A model generated the notes under the pieces. That model was not told the DNA's origin, searched no databases, and saw only the letters and a program-made list of their open reading frames with translations. A program made the position numbers and the translations under genes. From Actinomucor elegans (lineage: Eukaryota; Mucoromycota; Mucoromycetes; Mucorales; Mucoraceae), in the NCBI GenBank assembly GCA_026027325.1, contig JAMSLZ010000023.1, positions 139,001 to 203,000 of the forward strand: DNA of 64,000 bases, read 5' to 3'. Shown piece by piece: positions 12,655 to 21,969 of the stretch. Every line of letters begins with the position of its first letter. Position 1 is the stretch's first letter.

Positions 12655-13790
12655 TCGCCCTCACTATTTAGATCTCCAAATTCAGTAGGAAGGGGGTAGT
12701 GCCATGTTTTGGACTTGTATAACAGCGAAAGGCCCTGGTTATGGTACTACAATCATTGAAGGCTCGATAAATTCATCTTTGTACGTTGAAATACTTCAGT
12801 CATCACTTAAAGATACCTTAGACTATTATGAGTTGGATTCAAAACATGTTTGTTTTCAACGAGACAAGGCCACTCCTCATAGATCAACTATTGCTAAAAA
12901 GTTGTTTCCCAAAAACAAGTTCAATGTGGACCAAATTTATAACTGGCCACCGCAAAGCCCGGATTTGAACCCAATTGAACATATGTGGCACCAATTGAAA
13001 AACCGTTTGGGACAGTACCCAACTAAACCTCATACTGTAGAAGAACTAGAAAAGAGGATCAATATAGAGTGGTATAAATTTACTAAGGAGGACTGCCTGA
13101 AATAGATTGATAGCATGCCTGGTAGAATTGAAACTGTTATAAAAAGTAAAGGTCAACAAACAAATTATTAATTTTTTTTCCGTACTTTTTAGCAAGCTTA
13201 ATTTTTTACTTTTTAACTTTATACTTATATAAGTACTAATAAACTTTTGTTTGTTAAGAACAAAGCATATATCATCTGAAAGCCCTTCATTTCTTCTGCA
13301 ACTTTCTCTAAGTAACATGTTTGTTTTATAGAGTTATAAGCTGCTTATATGATGAAATATTCAAAATTGGAAAACATTGAAACCCTTTTTTCGCATACAG
13401 TAGTTTATTCAACTTAAATGTGATTAATTATTTCTAATTAGTTTTTCTAGCTTGTATTTATACTCGTTGAATTGTGACTGAAGGTTATTTACTTGTGTTC
13501 ATATAAAAAGTATAAGAAGGACGTATCTCTGTTTAAGGACTGTATCGCTGTATAAGGTAATCAATGATGCTTTAGTATGTATGTGCTACAGCTAGGGCGC
13601 ACAGGCCTCTAGTCTGTCTGTACTTCAATTATGTGGCTATTTCACCACATATTTGAATATAGCCTTCTTTATATACTTCTTTCTTTTATTTCACAGGTTC
13701 CAGACAGACAGACTCAATCTTCTTACTAAGATTATACCAGAGCTTCTTCTTTGTTCCTTGAAATTAAAAATATTACAAAAGTTTTCTTGT

Positions 13791-14293
13791 TGTTGTATTC
13801 CACCTACTATTTTGCATCGACATAATAGTAAGGAATCAACTGTTCATTTATGTCATACACGGACTCTATCTGATAACCCAATCAGATTAACGAGGCCTGC
13901 ATAAATACAAGCGATGTGTCATCCTTAGAACTATTAGCCAATAATCCTTACAAGAAACACGCGGCATCATACTATCGAGTAGTATCGAGTGTATCTCAAG
14001 ATAAGACCTGAATATCAAATAACGCGTGGGTTATACAATTACAACAATGCGTGGTTGAAAGGCTTATTAGTGGCTGCTGGGATTGGACTCCGTTGTACGG
14101 CCATGCGTGCTGATAGATATTGAATGCTACACTATTAAGCTCTGATGAAATGTATATAAAGAAGACTTGATTTTGAATTGTGAATAAACATTAGAATAAC
14201 TTTTACTATCAGGATAGCTAATTCCATTTACTGTCTATTCTTTTATTATTGTATTTTAAATTATATCCTTCGTCTTTAGCACCGGATATAACA
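13791..14293 (+). repeat. Solo LTR, family B
   Basis: The unit starts TGTTGTATTCCACC and ends GGATATAACA. It is flanked by the perfect 5-bp duplication CTTGT (13786-13790 and 14294-14298). A second copy of almost the same sequence lies at 27391-27896, also with its own duplication. The ends TGTTGTA...GATATAACA resemble those of the Ty3/gypsy LTR in this window, but the bodies differ. No internal genes of this family are present. Confidence 0.93.
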
Positions 14294-14463
14294 CTTGTTA
14301 AAAAAATCACACCGTTTATTCATTTTCAATTATTGGATATTTATATGTTTTTCTTATTAGTAATGGATAAAATATAGTATAAAAATAAATCTTTCGTTAT
14401 AATAGATAGTGATAAGATAGAAAATGTCAATGGGAAAATAGTTAAAAAGTGGAAAGATGATGG

Positions 14464-14765
14464 TGTGGTGAAATAGCCACATAATTGAAGTACAGACAGA
14501 CTAGAGGCCTGTGCGCCCTAGCTGTAGCACATACATACTAAAGCATCATTGATTACCTTATACAGCGATACAGTCCTTAAACAGAGATACGTCCTTCTTA
14601 TACTTCTTATATGAACACAAGTAAATAACCTTCAGTCACAATTCAACGAGTATAAATACAAGCTAGAAAAACTAGTTAGAAAGAATTAATCACATTTAAG
14701 TTGAATAAACTATAACCAAGTTATAATCGACTTACTACCTGCTTTTATATTTTAATTTTACCGCA
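14464..14765 (+). repeat. Solo LTR, family A, uninterrupted
   Basis: This is an uninterrupted copy running from TGTGGTGAAATAGCC to TTTTACCGCA with a perfect 5-bp target duplication GATGG (14459-14463 and 14766-14770). It gives the reference length of about 302 bases against which the split copies can be read. Confidence 0.95.
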
Positions 14766-14995
14766 GATGGTTCTTCGGATCAGGGCAACGAAAATTGGTA
14801 TCCTGATTCCTCTTGTACAAAATGTTCCTTTTTGAGATTTTTGGATTTTTCGATCGGTGCTTCATTTGATCTTGCTAATCTCAGCTTTTGATGATGTCTG
14901 CACTTTGATTCACCGAATCCAATCAGAGAAGTTTTCTCACGTGACCAGCAGTAAAACAATTACATTTTGACTATCACCTTTAAACTTGTCAAAAG

Positions 14996-15330
14996 TGTCG
15001 GGTTCAGAACGAAAGGTATTCCAGAGGTTCAAGCCGCACCCCGGACCAAGCGTAAGTTCAGTCCGATAGTACCTTCTGGAAGAAGCTCTAAAAGAAATAA
15101 GCTCTACAGTATGTTGTAGACATTTCTAGAGATTTCGAAAGATTACCATCGCGGGATGGCCAAGACATTCAAGAAGATTCCAGATCCTCAATGTTATATT
15201 TAGAATCAGAATCAGCTTCACTTTAGAATAGTATAAATATATGCTCCCTTCTATTAAATAAAAATCATCAACCCTTTAACTATTATTTACTCTATATCTA
15301 AAGCACTCTCCTACTATATTACATAATATA
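14996..15330 (+). repeat. Degenerate LTR-like repeat, copy 1
   Basis: The segment begins TGTCGGGTTCAG. It shares with 15425-15748 a series of short blocks in the same order: TGTCG, GGTTCAAGCC, CCAAG, TTCCAGA, ATGTT, TTAGAAT, then the TATA-like TATAAATATA and an AATAAA-rich end. The order of blocks, the TATA-like box and the polyadenylation-like end suggest an LTR promoter and terminator. No target duplication is clear and the right edge is approximate. Confidence 0.4.
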
Positions 15331-15351
15331 ACTACCTTATTAAGTAGTGTG

Positions 15352-15379
15352 TACTACTACTACTACTACTACTACTACA
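15352..15379. repeat. (CTA)n microsatellite
   Basis: About nine CTA/ACT triplets in a row lie between the two degenerate LTR-like repeats. Confidence 0.9.
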
Positions 15380-15424
15380 TCGCTTTTACTCTCGCCAGAA
15401 AATGCAAATACAATTTTACAAAAG

Positions 15425-15748
15425 TGTCGTAGCGAAAAGAAGGTTCAAGCCAAACCCTCAACCAAGAAGGTCACGTGCTACCTAGCAGATTCAAGAAAGT
15501 TCCAGAAAGTGATCTTGCTAGAAGGTTTCATATATGAGTATTAATAATCGTACTATCCAGAACCTTCCACTACACTTTCCACAACCTTCCATGTTCTACT
15601 TAGAATATTCTCTTTTAGTATTAGAAAAAGTATAAATATAACTTATGTTCATAAAGTAATAAAGGACTCAACTTCTACTCCTAATTGAATAGTTAACACT
15701 ATATCTTTTAGTTATTATTACTGCAAGTATACTATTAGTTATTATAAC
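15425..15748 (+). repeat. Degenerate LTR-like repeat, copy 2, upstream of a tRNA gene
   Basis: It begins TGTCGTAGCG and ends TTATTATAACA, 22 bases before the tRNA. Its block order is the same as in copy 1, with TATAAATATAAC near 15630. A position just upstream of a tRNA is a common landing site for Ty1- and Ty3-type elements, but no target duplication is visible. Alternatively the pair is a small retroelement with a 95-base interior. Confidence 0.4.
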
Positions 15749-15770
15749 ATCAAGACGACAAAAGCAAATT

Positions 15771-15843
15771 GCCTAGCTAGCTCAATCGGTAGAGCGTGAG
15801 ACTCTTAATCTCAAGGTTGGGGGTTCGACCCCCCCGTTGGGCT
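15771..15843 (+). tRNA. tRNA-Lys (anticodon CTT)
   Basis: All four arms can be drawn. The acceptor stem GCCTAGC (15771-15777) pairs with GTTGGGC (15836-15842) using two G-T pairs. The D arm is GCTC/GAGC (15780-15795). The anticodon stem TGAGA/TCTCA encloses loop CTCTTAA (15802-15808), with anticodon CTT. The T stem GGGGG/CCCCC encloses TTCGACC. There is no intron and no encoded CCA; the unpaired last base is T. Internal A and B boxes (TAGCTCAATCGG and GGTTCGACCCC) are intact, so it is probably transcribed. A LINE-tail insertion lies 13 bases beyond its 3' end. Confidence 0.95.
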
Positions 15844-15856
15844 TTTATTATGGAAC

Positions 15857-15870
15857 TTTTTTTTTTGTAT
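15857..15870 (-). mobile_element. LINE-tail micro-insertion beside the tRNA
   Basis: The 14 bases TTTTTTTTTTGTAT are the reverse complement of a LINE 3' terminus (ATAC plus poly-A). They are flanked by a perfect 16-bp direct repeat GCTTTTATTATGGAAC (15841-15856 and 15871-15886). The repeat includes the last three bases of the tRNA gene. This fits a LINE insertion truncated to its tail. Confidence 0.8.
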
Positions 15871-16252
15871 GCTTTTATTATGGAACAATACCCTTTTTCG
15901 TAAATTTTTTTTGTATGTGTCGTGTGCCGAGATATATGTTTTATAGTCGATTCCAATAAACGTGTACAAAAGATTATATATGAGATAAAAGACACTATTT
16001 ATTATTCTAAGATACAATTAATATTTATACTAATTAAAAAGGTTACACACCAATAAACCGTGTGTACCTGACACTACCTTCGTCGCAAAAAAAAATTGTT
16101 ATTTTGCTCTAGCAACACGAGCAATTTTTTCTTTGTATTAAATGTAATTTATTAATCTTAAAGTGGTTTTACAAAGCTAAATTACAAATTACTAATATAA
16201 TGTTGTGCTAGTAGACTCACCAGGAGTTCTACTATCTAAGAAAGCGGTGATA

Positions 16253-17869
16253 CAGTAGTTTTACTGGCCGGTGCACAAAACTTTTAATTGCTATTACTCC
16301 GTCAATTTTTAAATTTAACCAGATCAAGTAATATTGAGCTATAGCTTTAACATACTGCATGAAAATACTAAATGTTTAGGCTAGGGTTTATGTTACGTCA
16401 TAGTGATAAAATGATGATAAACCGTTTTTTCAACTTTTAAAATTTGAGGGCTTTTCCGTTTTATGACGTAAATAGACCATAATCACTAATAATAATTCCG
16501 TTTATCTATTGATACTAATGAAACATTGCCTATGGCAACGGAAAATTATATAAAAAAGCCTATTCTGATTCATTTCAGCCATTCTCCTTTCTTCTTTCTT
16601 GACCATACTTCGTTCTATATAATGCCTTATAAAATCTCTCATAACAAGCGCGACAGCATCAAATCACTGGTACTAAAACAAGAGCCAACCAGTATTATTG
16701 CGCAACATGTAGGAGTTTCAAAATGGACAGTAAACCGAATGAAAAACGAAATAGACCCAGAATACGTTCGACCTACCGGTGGTGGCCGTAGAATAGTGCC
16801 TCAACGTATTATGGTAACACTGAAATACAAACTTCGAAGCGGATACTTAAGGAATGGTCGAGATGCACACAAATATTTAAACTCCCTCGGCTATTCAATC
16901 AGCTATAATGGGACTATAAAGTTGATCCATCAAACTGGACTTAAGGCTTATATTATGAAAAAGCGACCATATACCAAGGTTGATTATATGAAGGATAGAC
17001 TCCAATACGCCAGAAAATACCATGGTTGGACTGTTGAGCAATGGAAGAAAGTTGTATTTTCGGATGAAACGAAAATAAACATGTGGCAGTCTGATGGAGC
17101 TATTTATACATGGAAAGAGCCAGGCCAGAGAGATCTTCCTCATAATACTCGTATGACCAAAAAGTTTGGTGGCGGAAGCCTAATGATATGGAGCTGTATG
17201 ACATCACGGGGAGTAGGCTACGCTAGTCAAGTACTACAGAAAACTATGGATTCAGACTGCTATATTGAATTCTTGGGTACATCGTTTAAGGATACTTTGG
17301 ACTACTACGGCTGCAATCCTGATGATGTGATTCTTCAGCAAGATGGCGACTCAAAACATACATCCAAAGTAACTAAAAAATGGCTTAAAGCAAACAACAT
17401 ACAGTATATGAACAAGTGGTCACCATATAGCGCAGACTTAAATCCGATAGAACATCTATGGCATCATGTTAAGTCAAAACTAGGCCAATATGACACCCCT
17501 CCAAAAACAAAGCAAGAACTAAATTCAAACGATTTGAGACGGAGTGGTACAAATTTACCAAAGCAGACATGGAGCCGTACTATAACAGTTTACCTAAAAG
17601 AATAGAGCAAGTCCTTAGAGCTAAAGGTGGCTATACTCGATATTAAAAGACAGCACCTTTAATTCTCTCAGCCAAAAAATTCCAAAATATAATTTTAGTA
17701 AAGTTTCCAAATGTAGTTACTATACAGTTCATGTTTAAATTTGGCATATATCATTTAAATATACCAACAAACACACATTTAAAGTTTGGGCTTACTCGAG
17801 TGACTGTACGTTAAGAAACATTAAAAAAAGCAAATTTATATTTTTGTGCACCGGCCAGTGTAACTACTG
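16253..17869 (+). mobile_element. Tc1/mariner element (mariner-2)
   Basis: The terminal inverted repeats are about 28 bases: CAGTAGTT, two variable bases, then ACTGGCCGGTGCACAAAA at the left end and its complement at the right. The TA target duplication lies at 16251-16252 and 17870-17871, inside a LINE 3'-end fragment that resumes on the other side. The 1617-bp length and single transposase gene fit Tc1/mariner. It is a different family from mariner-1, with unrelated terminal repeats. Confidence 0.94.
16622..17646 (+). pseudogene. Tc1/mariner transposase with a late frameshift (mariner-2)
   Basis: The start at 16622 is chosen because an N-terminal helix-turn-helix (SIIAQHVGVSKWTVNRMKN) follows at once; an in-frame ATG at 16526 would add an atypical 32-residue leader. 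The catalytic D, D and E lie in VVFSDETKINMW, ILQQDGDSKHTS and ADLNPIEHLW, with 35 residues between the last two by my count. The open frame stops at 17605. From about 17520 the typical C-terminus (FETEWYKFTKADMEPYYNS) continues in the next frame to a stop at 17644-17646. One single-base indel near the codons for KQEL therefore breaks the last 40 residues. All catalytic residues precede the break, so a partly active product cannot be excluded. Confidence 0.88.
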
Positions 17870-17920
17870 TAACAAAGCTGTTATCTGTCTTGAAGGAATT
17901 GAGGACCCAAGCTGAGGACC

Positions 17921-18574
17921 TATCATTGAAGGCTCGATAAATTCATCTTTGTACGTTGAAATACTTCAGTCATCACTTAAAGATATACCTTAGACTATTA
18001 TGAGTTGGATTCAAAACATGTTCGTTTTCAACGAGACAAGGCCACTCCTCATAGATCAACTATTGCTAAAAAGTTGCTTCCCAAAAACAAGTTCAATGTG
18101 GACCAAATTTATAACTGGCCACCACAAAGCCCGGATTTGAACCCAATTGAACATATGTGGCACCAATTGAAAAACCGTTTGGGACAGTACCCAACTAAAC
18201 CTCATACTGTAGAAGAACTTTAGAAAAGAGGATCAATATAGAGTGGTATAAATTTACTAAGGAGGACTGCCTGAAATATATTGATAGCATGCCTGGTAGA
18301 ATTGAAGCTGTTATAAAAAGTAAAGGTCAACAAACAAATTATTAATTTTTTTTCCGTAATTTTTAGCAAGCTTAATTTTTTACTTTTTAACTTTATACTT
18401 ATATAAGTACTAATAAACTTTTGTTTGTTAAGAACAAAGCATATATCATCTGAAAGCCCTTCATTTCTTCTACAACTTTCCCTAAGTGACATGTTTGTTT
18501 TATAGAGTTATAAGCTGCTTATATGATGAAATATTCAAAATTGGAAAACATTGAAACCCTTTTTTCGCATACAG
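17921..18574 (+). pseudogene. Truncated mariner-1-family copy (transposase C-terminal half)
   Basis: The sequence matches mariner-1 from 12755 to 13400, including the right terminal repeat ending CGCATACAG at 18574 and the following TA. The left half of the element is missing and the left edge joins a LINE fragment. Relative to mariner-1 it carries a 2-bp insertion near 17985 and an extra base near 18221, so the frame is broken. The catalytic SPDLNPIEHMW is still readable. Confidence 0.88.
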
Positions 18575-18638
18575 TATTAAAAAAAAATAGGATATATACA
18601 ATAAGATTTAAAAGATATATTAATTGTAGATATCCGTC
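18575..18638. other. Short AT-rich spacer
   Basis: Sixty-four AT-rich bases follow the TA of the mariner fragment and precede a CACTA end fragment. Nothing is recognised. Confidence 0.5.
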
Positions 18639-18772
18639 TTGGCTATTAATATGCCTTTATTGGCTATTTGAAAATTTTTTACTGCATTAAAACAGCCAAG
18701 GCATTATAAGTAAAAATTGGCAGTTTACCTGCCCATTTTGGCATATTAGCAGCCAATTTTTTCGCCATAGTG
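18639..18772 (+). mobile_element. Right-end fragment of a CACTA-1 copy
   Basis: These 134 bases are identical by eye to 12521-12654, including the terminal CCATAGTG. The rest of the element is absent and the right flank is LINE ORF2, so a CACTA-1-type element once sat in this LINE and was then mostly deleted. Confidence 0.9.
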
Positions 18773-19613
18773 AAGAGAGACAACCAACCAGACCAGAAGG
18801 AAAACCAAAACGAAGCAACACACGACGAAGATATTCAGGATGGACCCGATCATAAGCCTTCTCTTGATCAAGTAACACCGCAACTTGAGGAAGGTTTGGA
18901 GCCACCGACCGATGATTAGCCATCAACGTTTGATTCAACCACCCATTATCCGAGATCAATCGGTGAGGAAGGAAACCAGTTTGATAGGGGTTGATCAGCT
19001 TGGGAAGAACACGGTTGAACCTATTGGCCAGCAACTTGGTAAACAACTTGGCATCCGAGTTGATCAGACACAGAGGACGCCAGTTAGCCAAGAGCAGAGG
19101 ATCACCTTTCTTGAACGAAAGCACCATCCGAGTTTGTTGCCACGAAGGAGGAAACACACCAGAGAAAGCACCACCAAGGACTGTCACCAGCAAGTCCAGA
19201 AAAGGTCGCGAACGACCAGCCAAGTAATGATATAGCATTCAACATTATAAATTGAACATGCGTCAAATTACCACCAACAGAAACACCCGAACCAGAACAA
19301 GTGGAAACAGCTTTGTATACCACACCATTGACAGTAACACCATTGCTGACAGCCTTAGTGGCATCCACCAATAGGTCACCACCAGCATTTTCACGCCATG
19401 TGCTAATGGGCCTGAATTGCACATTAGCACCTACTTGTTCTTGGATGACCTTGTACGCATCAACACGGTCACCAAACAATCTTCTGGGAAAAGAAAAGAG
19501 AACAGAACCAGAAGAGAGAGCTTGTTGCACAATAGCAGTAGCCTTGCGCACCAAAATTTCGGATTTGAGGTCATCATCTTCAAAGATGACCTCACCAACA
19601 AGAGGAATGGAGG
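18773..19613 (-). mobile_element. Rearranged LINE fragment (RT piece joined to ORF1 piece)
   Basis: Bases 18773 to about 19233 match the reverse transcriptase of LINE-1/LINE-3 ORF2 (KKGDPLLLANWRPL, LDQEKAYDRVHPEYL). At about 19233 the sequence jumps to ORF1 (19234-19613), skipping roughly 2 kb, at a point where both parents share ATA. The ORF1 piece has an internal deletion of about 24 bases relative to LINE-1. The Ty3/gypsy element is inserted at 19613 and the ORF1 sequence resumes at 26034. Confidence 0.88.
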
Positions 19614-19977
19614 TGTTGTAAACATGACTTGTTCAGTGTCCGTCACCAATCAGGTCAATGTTCGACAATGCTTATACTCAGCTTGTGCTTTGACAGCTTT
19701 GTAACGTCGGTTAAGAGATATATATGGAAATCAATGCTTAGTGCAACTAACCTTCATAAACTATCTATCACCGAATATAAAGTCGTACTAGAATGGATTA
19801 CTATAAATCCTTGTTAACTCCATGAGCGCAGTCTTTGACTAACTCAATCGTCTATAATATCAAGTTAAATCCGAACTTCAATTTTGTATAAATAGCTCAT
19901 CATTTTAATGCTTTAATAAATCAATTCGTTTTATCAGTCTGGTTATTTTTACAGTCTTTATTATATTCGATATAACA
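19614..19977 (+). repeat. 5' LTR of the Ty3/gypsy element
   Basis: It starts TGTTGTAAACATGAC and ends CGATATAACA. A TATA-like tataaata near 19888-19895 and an AATAAA near 19915 mark the likely promoter and polyadenylation region. By eye it is identical to the 3' LTR. Confidence 0.96.
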
Positions 19978-20031
19978 TTTTTTTTAACCTTATCTGCTAC
20001 TTTTTGGTTTATTACACACTTACTACTCAAT

Positions 20032-21969
20032 ATGTCTGCTCCTATCTCTACTGTTTCTGGTTCTAATGACGTTGTCATTAATCCTCCTGTTGCTACTGAA
20101 TCCTCTGCTGATCAAGACGTACAGATGAACAACTGTGATGACGGTTTATCCGTATCTGACTCCGTTGAGGTGATCAAGGACGCTATCCGTCAAGCCTCTG
20201 CTCAAATCGCCAAGATGACTATCCAGTTGGTGACTCCTGGTGTTCTCTCTGAAGAAGCTGCCAAGAAACTTCGTGGTGATCTTGCTCTTCGTCAAAAGGA
20301 TTTGAAGCTATTTAAGGAATCTCTTCTGGCTATGGAAGAATCCCTTGGTAGCTCTGCTGCTAGTCCTGCTTCTGCTTCTCTGGGCCCTACTAAGAGTACT
20401 ATGTTACGTACTGAGTTTGTTCCCAATGACTTACCTATTATCCAATGGGTTGGTATGGTTTCTGACAACAAGTCTACCATCTTCACTGACTTGCGTACTT
20501 GTCTTTCTCGCTTCGAAGTCGTTGTAGAGTGTCATGGTCTTGACTTGGACGTCAATGGTGCTCGCCTACTTAAGTACTGTTGCTTAAACGAGGATCATCA
20601 AACATTCTTGAAAGAAACCTTCTTTGCGCCTGGTGTTGCTGCTACTTGGTCCATTGTAAAAGATGCCTTTTTGAAGAAGTTTGGTGTGAATGCAAGTGTA
20701 GATCGCTCTACTGCTGCTAACGAGCTCATGGCCATCACTAAACGGTCAACCGAGACAATTGAACAGTATATTGACCGCTTCAACGCGTTACGTCGTCGTG
20801 CTGACTTGAATGATTCGTTCTTGTTAATATCTACCTTCTTGCGTGGATTGCCTGACTCATTCCAAGAACGTATGGCATATACTATGAATATGGGAACTGA
20901 AACTCAGACGCAGAATCTCGAGTATGTTTGCGCTGTGGCTCGTAACTTGGACAGTCGTTTGGCTTCTATGCGTGCTAACAAGCGTACTGGTGACGATCAA
21001 AGGGAATCTCTTGGCACGAAAAAGTCAAAGGTTTCTGATGAACCATCGTCGTCATCGTTTCCTAATGGTGCTGCTGCCTCGAAGTACGCATCAAAACCTT
21101 CTTCTTCGTCTAGTACAAGAGAAAAGAAAGGTTTGTTCTGTTCTTTCCACCGATCGACTACGCATAGCATGGACTCTTGTCGCGCTGCTAAACTGGGAGG
21201 TGTACCCAAGCCTGGTCCTGGTGACTGCCGTCGTTGTGGCGCTAAGAATTGGAACCCATCACATCGCTGTGATTCATCTGCTGCAGTGAATGGTGTTGGT
21301 AAATCTGCCAGTAATCTGGTAATGAGAGCTATGTCCACGTCGCCCGAACGTTTTTCCTCTTCTGCCTCTCGCATTACTACTACTACTTCTTCTGCTGCTC
21401 CTCGTGCTCCGGTTTCCACTACCGTCGAGACTAATACTTCTGTTGCTTCTTCTGCTGGATCAACCAATGCTTCTTCTTCTTCTGCTGTGGCTGTTGCCAC
21501 ACAACGCATCAATGATATGGATATTTCAGATGAAGAATCGCTTCTGGTCGCCGCGCAGGCACAAGCTTGTAAGTATCACAAAAGATTTTCATTGCCACCA
21601 AGACAGATTTCTAATTCTCTCTTTGTACCGGCTATTATAGAGAATATTACTACCTACAGTTTGATCGATTCGGGTTCGAGCTTTTCTATGGTTACGCCAG
21701 AGTTTTTTAACTCACTTGTTCCACCTATTCCTTTGGTGAAGCAAGAAGGCACAATCCAGCTTGGCCACGTCAATAATGCGATCAGTAGAATAGGGTCTTG
21801 CACTCTAAAAGTATTCTATAATAAAAAATCTTTTTACCATACTTTTGAAGTTTTTCCTTTCTTTACTCATGAAGATGTTCCTATTTGCTTTGGTCTTGAC
21901 ATCTTACCTCAATTGAACATTGGTATCACTGGTCTTGTTAGTTCACACTTTGAACAAATTGGCCATTGA
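20032..21969 (+). CDS. Ty3/gypsy Gag plus retropepsin
   Basis: The 645-residue product makes the virus-like particle and carries the protease. The first 110 residues include a helical segment. The middle (about residues 130-310) is the retrotrans_gag capsid region (IIQWVGMVSD ... WSIVKDAFLKKFGV ... IEQYIDRFNALRRRA). A Cys/His cluster lies near residue 400 (CRRCGAKNWNPSHRC). After a Ser/Ala-rich linker the aspartic protease motif LIDSGSSFSMV lies at about residue 545. The ATG at 20032 is the first after the LTR. The frame ends with TGA at 21967-21969, and the pol frame continues in phase behind it. Confidence 0.93.
   Translation: MSAPISTVSGSNDVVINPPVATESSADQDVQMNNCDDGLSVSDSVEVIKDAIRQASAQIAKMTIQLVTPGVLSEEAAKKLRGDLALRQKDLKLFKESLLAMEESLGSSAASPASASLGPTKSTMLRTEFVPNDLPIIQWVGMVSDNKSTIFTDLRTCLSRFEVVVECHGLDLDVNGARLLKYCCLNEDHQTFLKETFFAPGVAATWSIVKDAFLKKFGVNASVDRSTAANELMAITKRSTETIEQYIDRFNALRRRADLNDSFLLISTFLRGLPDSFQERMAYTMNMGTETQTQNLEYVCAVARNLDSRLASMRANKRTGDDQRESLGTKKSKVSDEPSSSSFPNGAAASKYASKPSSSSSTREKKGLFCSFHRSTTHSMDSCRAAKLGGVPKPGPGDCRRCGAKNWNPSHRCDSSAAVNGVGKSASNLVMRAMSTSPERFSSSASRITTTTSSAAPRAPVSTTVETNTSVASSAGSTNASSSSAVAVATQRINDMDISDEESLLVAAQAQACKYHKRFSLPPRQISNSLFVPAIIENITTYSLIDSGSSFSMVTPEFFNSLVPPIPLVKQEGTIQLGHVNNAISRIGSCTLKVFYNKKSFYHTFEVFPFFTHEDVPICFGLDILPQLNIGITGLVSSHFEQIGH

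Larger units (their letters stand above)
5373..13171 (+). pseudogene. Tc1/mariner transposase pseudogene (mariner-1)
   Basis: The reading frame starts at 5373 with an N-terminal helix-turn-helix region, runs to 5891, and resumes in the same frame at 12659 after the CACTA insertion. It would end at 13169-13171. In-frame stops lie at 5571-5573, 12686-12688 and 13103-13105, all TAG. At the third, the related copy at 18.2 kb has a tyrosine codon. Catalytic residues are recognisable: D in IFSDKTKVNIW, D in FQRDKATPHRS, and E in SPDLNPIEHMW. I count 37 residues between the last two, as in the DD37E group. Without the stops the length would be about 340 aa, the family norm. Confidence 0.9.
4974..13400 (+). 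mobile_element. Tc1/mariner element (mariner-1), decayed and split by CACTA-1
   Basis: The terminal inverted repeats begin CTGTATGCGAAAAAAGGG and match for about 30 bases at both ends. The target duplication is TA (4972-4973 and 13401-13402), diagnostic for Tc1/mariner. The insertion point lies inside a family A solo LTR, whose sequence resumes exactly on both sides. Without the nested CACTA element (5892-12654) the unit is about 1.66 kb, usual for the superfamily. A second truncated copy lies at about 17921-18574. The transposase has three in-frame stops, so the element is not autonomous. Confidence 0.93.
4920..13649 (-). repeat. Solo LTR, family A, split by mariner-1
   Basis: On the minus strand the LTR ends at 4920 (TGCGGT read forward) and starts at 13649 (CCACA read forward). 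It is in two pieces, 4920-4973 and 13403-13649, separated by the mariner-1 element. The target duplication TATTT is perfect (4915-4919 and 13650-13654). Joined, the pieces match the copy at 14464-14765. Confidence 0.93.
16125..17920 (-). mobile_element. LINE 3'-end fragment, split by mariner-2
   Basis: Two pieces, 16125-16252 and 17872-17920, match the 3' end of LINE-1 (35912-36087). The sequence starts with a T tract followed by TTGTATTAAATG and runs into the last ORF2 codons. The mariner-2 element interrupts it at a TA. Beyond 17920 the LINE stops abruptly and joins a mariner fragment. Confidence 0.88.

Noticed and set aside
13653..13904. 83-codon frame starting next to the family A LTR
   Set aside because: It runs into the family B solo LTR, so it is a chance fusion of unrelated sequences.
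15905..15925. TTTTTTTTGTATG after the tRNA as a second LINE tail
   Set aside because: No flanking duplication is visible.
19978..20031. Primer binding site after the 5' LTR of the gypsy element
   Set aside because: The sequence is T-rich and I could not match it to a tRNA 3' end by eye. Self-priming is possible but not shown.
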